From Bigelowiella natans CCMP2755 (Eukaryota > Cercozoa > Chlorarachniophyceae): a stretch of 21,602 bases of DNA. The translations under genes were made by a program, and so were the position numbers. Under the pieces are notes generated by a model. The model made no database searches. It was given only the letters and a program-made list of their open reading frames with translations, and had not been told where the DNA came from. Location of the stretch: positions 72,501-94,102 of the forward strand of contig ADNK01000495.1 of assembly GCA_000320545.1 (NCBI GenBank). The letters are read 5' to 3'. Below are positions 1-11,141 of this stretch, one piece after another. Each line of letters begins with the position of its first letter. The first letter of the stretch is position 1.

Positions 1-1454
1 AAGATGTTCCTATCGATGAGGAAGAGCTAATCAATCTCTTCTCCAAGAAAAAAACGGCCAAAAAAAAGGAAAAGAAGGTGAGCAATATGATGTGAAAAGT
101 TCTGCGTTCGTGTGATATCTTCCCACATATACCTCCTTTTCATGTTCATGGATGTGAGGCACTCAAATAATGTGTTTCCACTCGCTCACTGTGACCTTCG
201 TTTTTGTGGTTGTATGTCGCAGTCAACGAAGGATCAATCATCGAAAAAGAAGAAGAAGCAAAAAGTGGTCGTTTTGGACCCGAAAGTCTCTAAAGCCGTG
301 GGCATCCTTCTTCGGTCAGGACTGCCTCCAGTCGACGGTCTCTTATTCATTCCTCACGCACGCTCCTTCTTCTCCTAACTTTGTTGCCTAGTTATTAGAA
401 TTACTACTATTGATTATATTAATAATATTATTGTTGTTGTTGTTGTTGTTACCACCTCCATCACCAATGTTTTCTCACTTGCTTACTTACGTCTATGAAT
501 ACCTATCAACCTCAGTCGTGAAGAAAAACATTGCTAGCATGAAGGGATTCGACGAAGACAAACTCACAAAAGTGATGAACAACCTCCCCACTCCAAGCGA
601 TATCAAGGCCATCAAAAGTGAGAAAGAGCAAGAGACGAAGCGCGGTGGAGATCCTGAGAAAATCAATTGGGCGCCTCCGGAGAAGTAAGAATGAATTAAG
701 GAACTGTCAAATGAACATAGAACATCTTGATTTTCGATGATGATGATAAGAACGTGGTGTTGGTGATTACGAATCATAAATTAACTACATATTGTGGCTC
801 CTACCTTCTGATGCTACAATTGTTAACGGTATTCTCTCTTTGAGTTGTTGACGATCATCTATCTTCTGCTACTACTACTACTACTACTACTAGGAGTAGT
901 ATCACCACCACCACTAACTATCTATGATCCATTTCAGATATTTCATAATGCTCAACTCTATTCCGCTGTTAAAGCCGCGGCTAAATTGCTGGATTTTTAG
1001 GTAGTTATAGCAGCAGCAACAGCAGCTGTAGTAGTTGTAGTGTCTGGGGTTATCATTATCACCACCTCCCTTACCATCATTGCCATTTCTAACTATAAAA
1101 AGGGAAAGGGAGGGAGGGTGGTGGTGGTGGTGAGGAGCAGCAACTTATTGGAAGTTAATGCTAACAAAATGTGTATTATTATGGAAGAGAGCTGTTCATA
1201 AAGGTATTGTCTCCTTCCTCTCCGCACTCTTTTCTTCTTCTTCGTGTCCTTCTGTATACCTTCTCAGTTTTCAATTTGAGGAGAATGTCAAGGAGGCAAG
1301 TAAGGATCTGACGATTATTAGTGATACGTGCAAGGAACTCCAAGAGGGAAAGCGATTGAATGTAATATATCATGTAATTCCATGATGACGGCGATGAGAT
1401 GGTCTCGAATCATCTGTTGTATGAGAGTTTACAACAGGCTGAAAGAAGAATGTG

Positions 1455-1489
<35 letters not shown>

Positions 1490-1904
1490 CGTCATATATT
1501 CATTTGGAGCCACTTACTGCTGCTATGAATAGAAAATCAAATAATTCCCTCTTCTTCGAGCTGCTTACAACGCAACGTTAATCATCAGAAAACAAAACGA
1601 ACCTAATCAATAATGATTGAGCTCCCCCGTCTTTCCCCTCCCACACTTCTTCTCCTCCTCCTCCTCCTCCTCCTCCTCCTCCTCTCATGTTTCTTCTGTC
1701 ATCTTCTTCTTAGGCATTGTGTGCCATGATTCTCACTTGCGGAAACTACATGAATGGCGGCAGAAAAGGAAAGGAACGAGCTGATGGTTTTCACTACTCG
1801 TTTCTCACAAGACTTAAAGGGACAAAATCCAACGATAAGAAATCGAACTTGCTCAGCTACATCGTGCTTCGCTGCCTCAAAAAGGTAATAGCCCTCCAGC
1901 AACT

Positions 1905-1938
<34 letters not shown>

Positions 1939-1992
1939 CTCAATCAATCAACGACATACTGTCCATTCGAGACTGGAGAACCAATAGTTCTT

Positions 1993-2034
<42 letters not shown>

Positions 2035-2755
2035 CTCTTTTTGCATGCTACTGAAGAGATTCGTTCATTCTGATGATGTTGATGATGACAATGTCGATGA
2101 TATTACAATCCTCAATATCAGGATCCTGGCTTCCGTGAGATCAAGAAGGACTTTGAAGCTTTGATGAGTACCTCAAGTGTTCCTGAGCTGGTCAAACGAC
2201 GACAAAAAGAGAGACTACTACTTACATCTGTTGCGAATAATACCGTCTTACGTGCTGGTGCACTATTCCGTATCATTGATGATAAAGCGAGCAAGAAATA
2301 GCTTTGTTATCATCCAAAAGTCTTACTTTTCCCCCTCTTCCCATCTATTTCTTCATCCCCCCCCCCCATCTACCCCATATTTCTTTTTCACTTGCTCTGG
2401 TGCTAACAGGAGGAGGCTAAGGGAAGGGTCTTCAAAATTCAGAATCAATTCTCTATGAGGAAGAAGGAAAGTGAGAGGTATCATTCCATGGTTGTCGCAA
2501 AAGATAAGCGATAATAGAGATAATGATCATGCAAAAAGAATACGAGATAAGGAGAGCAAAAAAAAAGAGACTCGTCGTGTCATTCGTGTGGTCCTGCTTC
2601 CAACCAGCAAAATGACTCACACTCTCCTCCTTCTCAGGGTCGCACAAAATTCCGTGAAAGACGCTGGTGTTCCGGACAACTTCGGCAGTAATATGCGAGA
2701 TTTCTTCGAGAAAAATCAGAAGAGGTACGTCGGTCTGTCGGTCAGGAACAATAAT

Positions 2756-2792
<37 letters not shown>

Positions 2793-4441
2793 AGCAACTA
2801 CTACTACTAGGGTTTTTCTGAATATATGCTGCTGCTGCTGCTTACGAATACACACACACACACGCACACCTACACGCACACCTCTAGACTGGTTACCAGC
2901 AGCAGCTGTTTAAATTATTATCGTTATCAGGGTAACAGAGCTGAAGGAACTATACACCAAGACTGCAGCTAGATTCTCAAATCTGGTCCAATGGTTTGGT
3001 AAGCTCATCAATAACGTGGATGATATACACAAAACTCCATTGTTAATCGTCACACTTTCGCTTGCATGCACCATATAATACAAACGGCATGCCTATCAAG
3101 TGGGGCGATGATGTATTATGGCAATGTTGTCATTGTCGTCCTCTCATCATCAAATCAATAGGCGACGGACAAACAAAGCCCAAGAGACCAGTTAAATCGA
3201 CCGAATTCTTTGCCGTGTTCCGCGAGTTCATTACGCAGGTGAAGAGGCTATCATCTTATGCTGTTAGTAATCATAATCATGTGGGGGCGGGAGACAAAAG
3301 AATATCTATGTGTTCTCTAGCACATCATCCATTGAAACAACGACGAGATCCCTCCTCGTTACTCAATTATATATTTCTAGAAAATTGCTGCTCGATCACA
3401 TCAAACGTCATTATCACCATCATGACTATCTCCCCCCTATATCTGGAAATTATTTGAACTCAGACACACGAATCACTACCAAAGCCAGAGAGGAAGGTTG
3501 TCGAAACAAGAAGATAATATGAGCAACTATAATAAAATGATTCGATTATAATTGTTGTAAGAAAGAGAGTGAGATTGGGAGAAGGAGGGAGGAACGTACT
3601 ACTGACGATGACAATATTAAAAATATAATGTCACGTAAGTCCGTTTAACTTCTGCCAAATTTTCTCAGACCTGTTTAGTTTTCCTAGAATCCTCATTGTT
3701 TTTCCTCCTCCTCCTCTTCTTCCTCCTCCTCCTCCAACTCGATAGAGGGGTGCTAAGATAGGCGTGAACAACAAGCAGGGAGGGGGTAGCGGTGGTGATG
3801 GTGGTAAAGACGGCAAGAAGCAGAAATCTCCTGTTGGTGGCATGAAGGCGATCATATCTGCAATTAAGGCAGGACCTGGGTACTACTACTACCTACTACT
3901 ACTACTACTACTGCCACTACTATTGTCATAGTAGTAAAATAGTAATAGAAGCAGTAGCTTTCTAGACAACCCTTCCTATCACTTTTACGCTTCTGAGCAC
4001 TGTAGTAGTAGTAGCAGCAGCAGCAGCAGCAGCAGCTGTGATGCCAAAGCTCTCTCTCCTGTGTAGTCGATTAATAATATGCTGCTGCTGCTGCTACTGT
4101 CTCCCAGTGTTAGAAAGGGACTCAAGAAAAAGGGAATCAAGACCTCCCCCGAAGCGAAAGGGAAGGAGGGACAATTAGATCTTGCTGCTTTGAGGAAAGG
4201 GCTCGGAAACAAGAAGAAGAAGGGAGGGGATGGTAGAAAGGGCCCTAGTTTAGCGAACGATCTCGGCATTTCGTCCATTGGCACCAAAAAGAAAAGTCAA
4301 GGTATGTGTTCGGTAAATGCTGCACGTTTTGCTTCTTAGCGATCAAGAGGGTTTATTAATATGCCTGTTTCAATCGTGCTGACAGGTGGCACTCGCAAAG
4401 AAAGTGATGCCCCACCCCCCCCACCGCCTCCAGTTGATTAA
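1..4441 (+). CDS. Formin, FH2 domain and C-terminal tail (5' end outside window)
   Basis: Formins nucleate and processively elongate actin filaments through a dimeric FH2 domain. Fifteen exons join in frame: 1-77, 223-337, 516-684, 938-1000, 1268-1361, 1714-1884, 2122-2190, 2410-2477, 2638-2724, 2931-2998, 3162-3238, 3464-3496, 3746-3879, 4108-4301 and 4386-4441 (stop TAA), giving about 490 residues. FH2 hallmarks appear in order: VVVLDPKVSKAVGILL (exon 2), DEDKLTKVMNNLPTPSDIKA (exon 3), FIMLNSIPLLKPRLN (exon 4), the FH2 signature CGNYMNGG followed by LKGTKSNDKKSNLLSY (exon 6), and the post-helix VTELKELYTKTAARFSNLVQWFG with EFFAVFREFITQ (exons 10-11). After FH2 comes a glycine/lysine tail holding GGMKAIISAIKAGPGVRKGL, which resembles a DAD/WH2 segment, and the chain ends in PPPPPPPVD. 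The FH1 and regulatory N-terminus would lie left of the window. All introns are GT-AG and microsatellite-rich. FH2 identity is secure; exons 12-13 and the DAD reading are inference. Confidence 0.9.
1455..2791. repeat. Cluster of formin-intron microsatellites
   Basis: TAC units at 1455-1487, CTC at 1652-1683, ATC at 1905-1938, CT at 1997-2031 and CTA at 2756-2791 all lie in formin introns, never in exons. The CTC block sits just upstream of the acceptor at 1713. Further TAC (3880-3911), AGC (about 4010-4035) and CTG (about 4080-4096) blocks follow in later introns. Confidence 0.85.
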
Positions 4442-5361
4442 AGGATGGATTGTTGCGGAACAGTTGGCACTTTAACTTGTTTTCTTTTTATCTCCAATGC
4501 ATATATATATGTACCTGTAGTAGCACAGTGGATACTGTTCACGGCGACCAGCAGTTTCACTCCATTGATTATGTTTTGATCATTCTAATAAGAGGTTATG
4601 CAACAAGTTAAATTAGTACGAATTTTGGCATTGGTTTCAATATTATTAGCCGCGATGAATTTTTTTTTTTCATGCCGAGCAGTATCTATGAAACGATTAG
4701 AGCAAGCTGAGCGCTACAAGCACAGCAAACAGCATGATAGCGCCACAAGTGCATGGATACATGCATGTCATTTTGTTCGATCGCTAAGAATTACTGAGTG
4801 ACGATCCAGCATCAGGTAGCCACGTCTGCAAACGTGCGAAGTTAGCTATCATTTAAGGATTGTTGAGACATGCCATTGCACAATGATGACTTGAGAGGCT
4901 CTCCAATTTCTCATGTAGACGCTGTCACTGCAACGTGTTGTAGACACAATGCAATTTAATGAGCAACCGTCAAACCAACCAGCGTCCATCATTGACAACA
5001 ACTTGCAACTGCGATGCTTGACATTGCATTCATTCGAAGCGATCTCTTCGTGCCCTTATTCACTTGCTAGCTTGGCGCAATTACATGTCTAACAACGCGC
5101 AAACGCCCACAGCTACATACCCACACGCACTGTCCAGCTCTCATGTGCGATGTCACGACAACTGCAACACAGCTCATTAGGTCATCAAGTTGTTGCTTGC
5201 AATGCAAACACATGCAATGCGCACAGTGCCTGCTCATATGCGGCCACCTGAAAGCGATGTCGAGGACCGTCGTGCGCGTCCCTTCATTAATTGTTGCAAC
5301 GCAAGCGCGCGTACGAATTCGAGGATCGACGGCGGTACATATATGTGATACTTTTTAATCA
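4442..5361. other. Convergent intergenic spacer, no gene seen
   Basis: This is the gap between the formin stop and the stop of the hydrate-repair gene on the other strand. It has no long microsatellite, unlike the neighbouring introns, and is enriched in words such as GCAATGC, TGCGC and CACA. Open frames here (for example + 4598-4801, which begins with a hydrophobic stretch) lack splice context or family resemblance, so I call no gene. It presumably carries the 3' ends of both transcripts. Confidence 0.5.
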
Positions 5362-6517
5362 TTAAATAATCTCCGGCCCGATATACTGAATCCACAAGCG
5401 CCTCGGAATCAAAGTAGGATCTCGAATCCATCTCATACCCTCTGGAACGGCACTAATTTTTGGGAGAAATAAAGATACATTTTTTTTTTTAATTCAGCTG
5501 ATATCGGGTGTGATTCGGTGTAGCATTATTGGGGGTTACTATCACTTTAAAATATCATCTGCTGTCATCCCATCTTGCCCTGCACATTAAGAATATCAGT
5601 CGTCATCACAAAAAGATGATTATAATGATTTTCGTAATAATGATGGACGTTTAGTTATCTACCAAGCTTCGACGCAGCGGCATCTCCCTTGATATCAAAA
5701 AAACAATATTCATACTATTGCCACAAACTGCGACTGAAAAGGATGTACCGCCATTCCATGAAGATAAACCCCAGTCACTGTAGCCTGCATGGTATAACAA
5801 CAATTGGCGAAGGATGAGGCAGAGTCATTTGCTTGTTCAGTGTCAATGCTAAGTAAGAATGATGCCTGATATGGAGAAAGGCCGGCGCACAACATAGCGG
5901 ATATGCATCCCGTGAGAACATCTCCAGAACCCTGCATTATTACAGTGGCGGTTACAGCCGTTGTGAAGGCTAAAGTTCAGACGCACTATGTGACAGCCAT
6001 AGCTTATCAATCGCAGGTACTACTGCTCGATCAGTACTGCTCGATGCGGGTATTCTCATTATCGTTTATCGTAACGATGATGTTGGTGCAGCTGTTGTAA
6101 TACAATACCGCTGTTCCCATGCCCGAGTTTCCTGTAGGATTTATCGACACATGGCCCTCTGGAGACACCTGACGTTGCAGAAAAGCGTGTTAGAAGTTGT
6201 AAAGATTCGAATCTATGTGAAGGAGAAGATGAAGGGGGGGGAAAAAAACAACGGCCCTTACGAAGCCAGCATTGCATTGATAGCATATCCATATTATCAT
6301 CGTCATCTATTACCACAAGCGTATGCGCGCCTTTTACCACAACGATGGCTCGGTATCTAAGTATAATGTACTTCATTCTTGATACAATCCCACCGAGAAT
6401 ACACATGATTCGAAATCATGAAATGTTACAGAAGGAAGCGAAGAACGGTAGCAATGCTGTTTGGCTTTTTAGTAATGACTTGCGTTGTTATATTTAGAAT
6501 AAAGAAACGTGTGAGAA

Positions 6518-6554
<37 letters not shown>

Positions 6555-7185
6555 TGTGAAAGAGAGCGAGAGGGAGAGAGAGAGAGAGATGAGGAGGGAG
6601 ACAGAGAAAATGCTGTGAAGCGAATGCAATTAGTACTTCTTGGCAGCTTCCCTTCCACTTGCCACAAGATCGGCCTTGACCTCCTTGATTGACCTATCTG
6701 TAGTCATTGTAGTAGAAGGCAACAACAGCCGTATTGAGGGAAGAATAAAGGACAGAATAATGATCATCGACGGTTCAGGAATGTCATAGCAAATCACCAT
6801 CCAAACGAAGAAGAAGAATATGATGACAAGAAGAATAATGACAAGAGCAAGAAGGACAGGAACAAGAAGAGACGCACCCAGCAATCGCGCAAGTTCTCCG
6901 ATGTGAGGAGTGAGGATTCTCTCACCGCTCCCTCCAGCAATGAGAAGGGTAGGGTCGATTTTAGAGATGACCGTAAGGGCGTCTCCATCGACAACCACTG
7001 GCAGCCCTTTTTGGGAGAGTTTTGGCAAGATCTGAGCTATCATTTGCTGTGTGTCTTGATCAAGAGAGAGACCTGGGCCAATAACCTAATGATGATGATG
7101 ATGACGATGATGATGACGATGAGGACTATTGAGGGAGTAAGCGGAGGATCATAGTTGATTCTGCTTCTATTTATTGATATTCCAT

Positions 7186-7228
<43 letters not shown>

Positions 7229-8673
7229 CTCCTTTCTCATCCTATAATTTCCCTCTAGCATGCAGAAGTTCGATGCGAATCAAATCCTTCATCACAGCCA
7301 ACAACAACACAACAACAACAACAACAACAACAAAAACAACCACGACGTTCTGCTTCTCGGTGCTGTCAAGAATGATCTCCACCGCCTCCTTCGCGATGGC
7401 TCCCCTTTTGGTCTCGGGGAGAGGAATGAACACGACAGTCCCCGCAGTTGAAGAAATAACAGGTACGAGCGACTCAGGGCATGCAAGGCGCGAATATCCG
7501 CCACCAGCTCTCAGAAATCCCTGTTGTTGTTAATATCATTCACGTTGTATTGCTATATTGCGTGCATTGTAGTGTCCGCGACGACGACGACGTCGACGAC
7601 GACGATGATGATGATGATGATGATGATGGACGATCCGTGGTGTCACAGCTTGCAGAGCAGGTTGTTCATGCGTAATAATTGGGCAGCAGCAGGGAGTCAG
7701 CCATTTGCCAATCTCCCAAGGAATCTTTGGCAATGACAGTCTCTCTCTTCCTCTGCTTCTTCTTTCTACAGTTTTACAATAAGAGAGATATGGATAGAAT
7801 ACGACGACCAACCGACCATGGATGCAAGCTTTGGTGCCCCGTAGTAGTTTCTTGAACCTTGAGGAGGAGGAGGAGGAGGAGGAGGAGGAGGAGGAGGAAT
7901 TAATAGAACTATTATGTCTCGCCACCAAATACATATACTCCCACTCTCCCTTGGCAACCGTCACTAACAGTACCTTTGCCAACGAACTACCAAACACACC
8001 TACTGCTGCTATTACTACCAGCAATAAAGAGAGCCTGGCCAAATGAGCCCTTGTGCCCCGCTGAAACGTAATAAGAGGCAGCAAGTACGATTGGTTGAGC
8101 GAGTGTATTTAATAGTGATGGTGATATTGATGATGGCAGTGATGGTGACTCTAAGGACAACGATGATAATAATAATGATGATGGTGATGATACGATGTTA
8201 CTCTAAGATTATGCAGTCTCTTCGTCTACTACCGGGGTCCCGATTAGCAATACAGGGAGGTCTGGATATTTCCACATTCAGCTCGCTGTCGTGGGAGGGG
8301 GGGAAGGAAATGCGGGTAGTGACAAGATGCCCACCCTATCGGCGTAAGGGAGAAGGAGGAGGAAGAAGGGGGAGGACGGGGGGGAAGAGGGAAACAAGGC
8401 AACGATGACAGAGACAACAACAACAATAAACACGAGGAGAGGGAGAACAGCTCAACTCAATGGAGAAATGCGAAGGAACTGTGCTCTCAATTCCAGAACG
8501 TCCACTGCTTGCAGCATCGTTCGTATACTTATTATTGCTGTTACTATTAATGTAGTAGCACCACTCTTGTTTCTACTCCTTCTTAGCGTAGTACCATCTC
8601 GTAGCCAGGATAAAGCATATTGCCAAGTTTCGGGAGCCCATATGTAATTGTACTATCAGCTCTGATGTTGATG

Positions 8674-8725
<52 letters not shown>

Positions 8726-9573
8726 GTGTTAGCAGACGCACACACCTGGAAATGGTGTGAAAACTGATATATTGTTCAACGGCTGGTTGTAGAGTGCTGC
8801 ATCATGCTTGGTACATGGTTAAGTTGTTGCATCGGTGTTATGCCTGACCTGACACCAACACCCATTACGTCACCCGTGTCTCCGTTTATCTACTCACGCC
8901 ACACATCCAAGGAGAATCGCATTTAAACACAGCTCTTAGCGCAGCACCAACAAATTTAAACTTGATCGAGATGGTAGAGCGAACATCCCCATCAGCGTCA
9001 CCAAAATCATCATCATCGACTGCTTATCATAACGACTATTGCGGCTTATTGCTCGCTCTCTGACCCCTGCCCTCTGCCCCTCCTCCTCCTCTTCCTCCGC
9101 CTCCGCCTCCTTTTCCCTTTCTCGCTAGTTACTCATCATTTCTACTCACCCCCGAGGGAATATCCAAGGAGAAAACATGCCCGCCGCCTCCTTCTCTCCA
9201 TCTGTTTATCGCTTCGACTATGTCACCGTACATGCCAGAGACGGGTCGCGTTAGGCCTACACCGAAGATGGCGTCTACTGACACATCAGCCCTTGAGAAG
9301 GGAACAAACACAGAACAACAGAAAGAAAGGACAACGACGCTGAGATATATGGAGGGAAGGGTAAGGGAGAAAGAAGGATCGATTATCGAATCGCAAGTAA
9401 TCTATTCTCTGTTATTCGAGTAACATAACAACCACTCTAGCATCTTGTTGACAGCTTTGTTTGCATCCTTCGCCTCCGTGGAAAAACTACCAAAACATCA
9501 TAGATACATCGCCCTGAGGCGGGAGAAACACACACATACACGCCTGTGCATGCACAAAAACACAAGATGTTGA

Positions 9574-9607
<34 letters not shown>

Positions 9608-11141
9608 GGGGGGGAAGGGGAAGGGGGGGAAAAAGATAAAGCTACTGAAACAATCGTTTGAAGGAATAGTTTTCATTCTCCTTATTACATGTCTAAGATC
9701 GGGATTCCTAGCCTCTTAACCGATTCGTAGTTAATTTTTGCGTCAGCCTTTAAAGACAACACAGTTATTTGTCAATATTATCATCCTTAAGCATTTCTAG
9801 GGCTCGTTATTCTAGGTTGAGGATTCGTTGTTTTCGTCTTCGCTAACTTCGGCTGCGACTGCAGATGCTAATATTACTTTATATGACTCTGGTTTGGCCA
9901 GAAGGACGACTTGCACATCTGCTCCCGCTGCATTCTGAGAAGTAGTAACTTAGGCCTTCGTTTGCTTTTGTATTTGGAGGATATAACAAACTCTCCTCCT
10001 CCTCCTCCTCCTCCTCCTCCTCCACCCTTAATCCACCCCATTTCGCCCCATCACCCCACTACAAACTCAAATGCCATCGCCATCTTCATCGTGAATCATC
10101 ATCGTCATAAGCAGCGCCATACCGCATGTCGTGCAACAACGAATCCATCGCCTCCGTTGTTCCCTATTTCCAGGATTATATGTAGGCCGCAATTTTACAA
10201 AAGAACAACGCATCGTCACGATGCGCTCGCGCGCATATCATTGTACACATAGGCACCTGGCCCGGCGAAGACCAAGACCTTGGAGCCAAGGCCGACCTCA
10301 TATCTTTCTACCTTTTTGATTCAACAGAGGAATAATGCAGCAGCACCATCTTCCACTCAGGATAACACTTGAGAACCACAACTATTGCTAACGAACAGCT
10401 TCTATTTAATTTTGTTTTGTAGAATTCGTTGATGGCACAACTTAATGATAAGAAAATTAACACGATCAGGTATCACGCAACATCATCGTAGCTCATTTGC
10501 ATGTGGGTGATGTGACAGTAGAAACGAGAGATGGGTAATTAAACAATGAGGTGTGAAAAATCATGTAACTTTCGCAACAAGAAGGATAGCGCCATATTGT
10601 AATATAAGCAATCGATGTTTTTGGTATTAATATTTCATGAAAAAACCATCAAGTAATCGATAGCAAAGTTTGAGTAATCACCATCTTATTTTGAATTACT
10701 ACTCTTGTAAACTACCAGATGGCGAAAGGATGCTAATCCAGCGCTCTGGTTTCAACAACCACAACCACAACCACAATCACAATCACAATCACAATCACAA
10801 TCACAATCACAACTACTCTCAAAAATGTAGAGGGTATGAGTCTCTAGACGAGCTGCTTTCAGTAGATAGCAGGAGCAAGGAAAACATCCTCCATATGTGT
10901 GATATTAATCGTTACACCTTTAATACTATATACATACGGTCTTCCCACAACCTCCATCAACAAGATACTCGGGATCCCGTATTTCTCAGTTGCCCCAGCA
11001 TCAAGTGCTTGCATTTCACTGACGGTTGCAACCTGAGACGCATTATATGGGCCGATATTGAGCTAATTTGAAATAAATGAGTAGACTCTAATGAAAACCG
11101 ACAGCACATTGAAGAGCATATTTCTTCGGCATGCTTCTCAT
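5362..11141 (-). CDS. NNR: Bifunctional NAD(P)H-hydrate repair enzyme (epimerase + dehydratase)
   Basis: It repairs damaged NADHX/NADPHX: the N-terminal YjeF_N (NAXE) domain epimerises R to S hydrate, and the C-terminal ribokinase-like (NAXD) domain dehydrates S hydrate using ADP or ATP. Exons read on the minus strand: 11141-11103 (tentative start), 11032-10952, 10745-10716, 10311-10257, 10163-10123, 9934-9878, 9747-9689, 9486-9433, 9291-9150, 8889-8849, 8661-8595, 8527-8432 (weak), 8281-8254, 8060-8019, 7857-7817, 7520-7341, 7085-6878, 6697-6637, 6356-6314, 6168-6109, 5931-5749, 5687-5663, 5579-5546, 5452-5362. Epimerase motifs: [63 protein letters not shown]. Dehydratase motifs: [79 protein letters not shown], and GSGDVLTG with the catalytic Asp. 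The product is about 585 residues; E. coli Nnr has about 515. Splice phases match at nearly every junction; exon 12 and the first exon are least certain. Confidence 0.9.
6521..6589. repeat. TG and GA dinucleotide repeats
   Basis: (TG)n at 6521-6550 and an imperfect (GA)n at 6560-6589 lie inside NNR intron 6636-6357. The open frames on either strand here encode only repeat peptides. Confidence 0.85.
7188..7340. repeat. CT and CAA microsatellites in an NNR intron
   Basis: A (CT)n run at 7188-7223 and a CAA-rich run at 7299-7340 lie inside intron 7340-7086 of the minus-strand gene. On the coding strand the second is a GTT array starting right at the 5' splice site, so the donor GTTGTT is itself the first repeat units. 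Confidence 0.8.
7579..7629. repeat. GAC/GAT compound trinucleotide repeat
   Basis: A GAC block turns into a GAT block inside the intron between NNR exons 7857-7817 and 7520-7341. The histidine and arginine runs of overlapping open frames come only from this repeat. Confidence 0.85.
7861..7898. repeat. GAG repeat forming the polypyrimidine tract of an NNR acceptor
   Basis: About 12 GAG units on the plus strand read as CTC on the coding strand and end three bases before the acceptor of exon 7857-7817. The repeat therefore doubles as the pyrimidine tract of that 3' splice site. Confidence 0.8.
8680..8724. repeat. AT then GT dinucleotide repeat
   Basis: (AT)n at about 8680-8706 runs directly into (GT)n to 8724. 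It lies in the NNR intron upstream of the acceptor for exon 8661-8595. Confidence 0.9.
9575..9614. repeat. GA repeat followed by an 18-base G run
   Basis: (GA)n at 9575-9596 is followed by uninterrupted G at 9597-9614. Both lie inside the NNR intron 9688-9487. On the transcript strand this is pyrimidine-only. Confidence 0.9.
9993..10023. repeat. CTC trinucleotide repeat in an NNR intron
   Basis: About 10 CTC units lie between NNR exons 10163-10123 and 9934-9878. They read as GAG on the transcript strand, so this copy cannot serve as a pyrimidine tract. Confidence 0.85.
10757..10811. repeat. Hexanucleotide tandem array ACAACC/ACAATC
   Basis: Nine or so six-base units, the first three with CC and the rest with TC, form a degenerate array in NNR intron 10951-10746. 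It ends about a dozen bases before the acceptor of the 30-base exon 10745-10716. It produces an artefactual Asn-His run in a plus-strand open frame. Confidence 0.85.

Noticed and set aside
4598-4801. Plus-strand 67-codon frame with a hydrophobic, signal-like N-terminus
   Set aside because: No homology, no splice or polyadenylation context, lies in a spacer, and the hydrophobic part includes a T-run; not enough to call a gene.
7923-7950. A minus-strand stretch reading [10 protein letters not shown] with a GC donor, resembling the first strand of the dehydratase domain
   Set aside because: Exon 8060-8019 ([14 protein letters not shown]) gives the conserved HKG motif, uses a GT donor and has the exact phase for the next exon, so the other reading is fortuitous intron sequence.
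7536-8084. 182-codon minus-strand frame with His, Arg and Ser runs
   Set aside because: The homopolymer runs are translated GAC/GAT and GAG microsatellites in introns; the true NNR exons use other frames.
10670-11071. 133-codon plus-strand frame with an Asn-His repeat
   Set aside because: The repeat is the ACAACC/ACAATC array inside an NNR intron, and the rest is antisense to the first epimerase exon.
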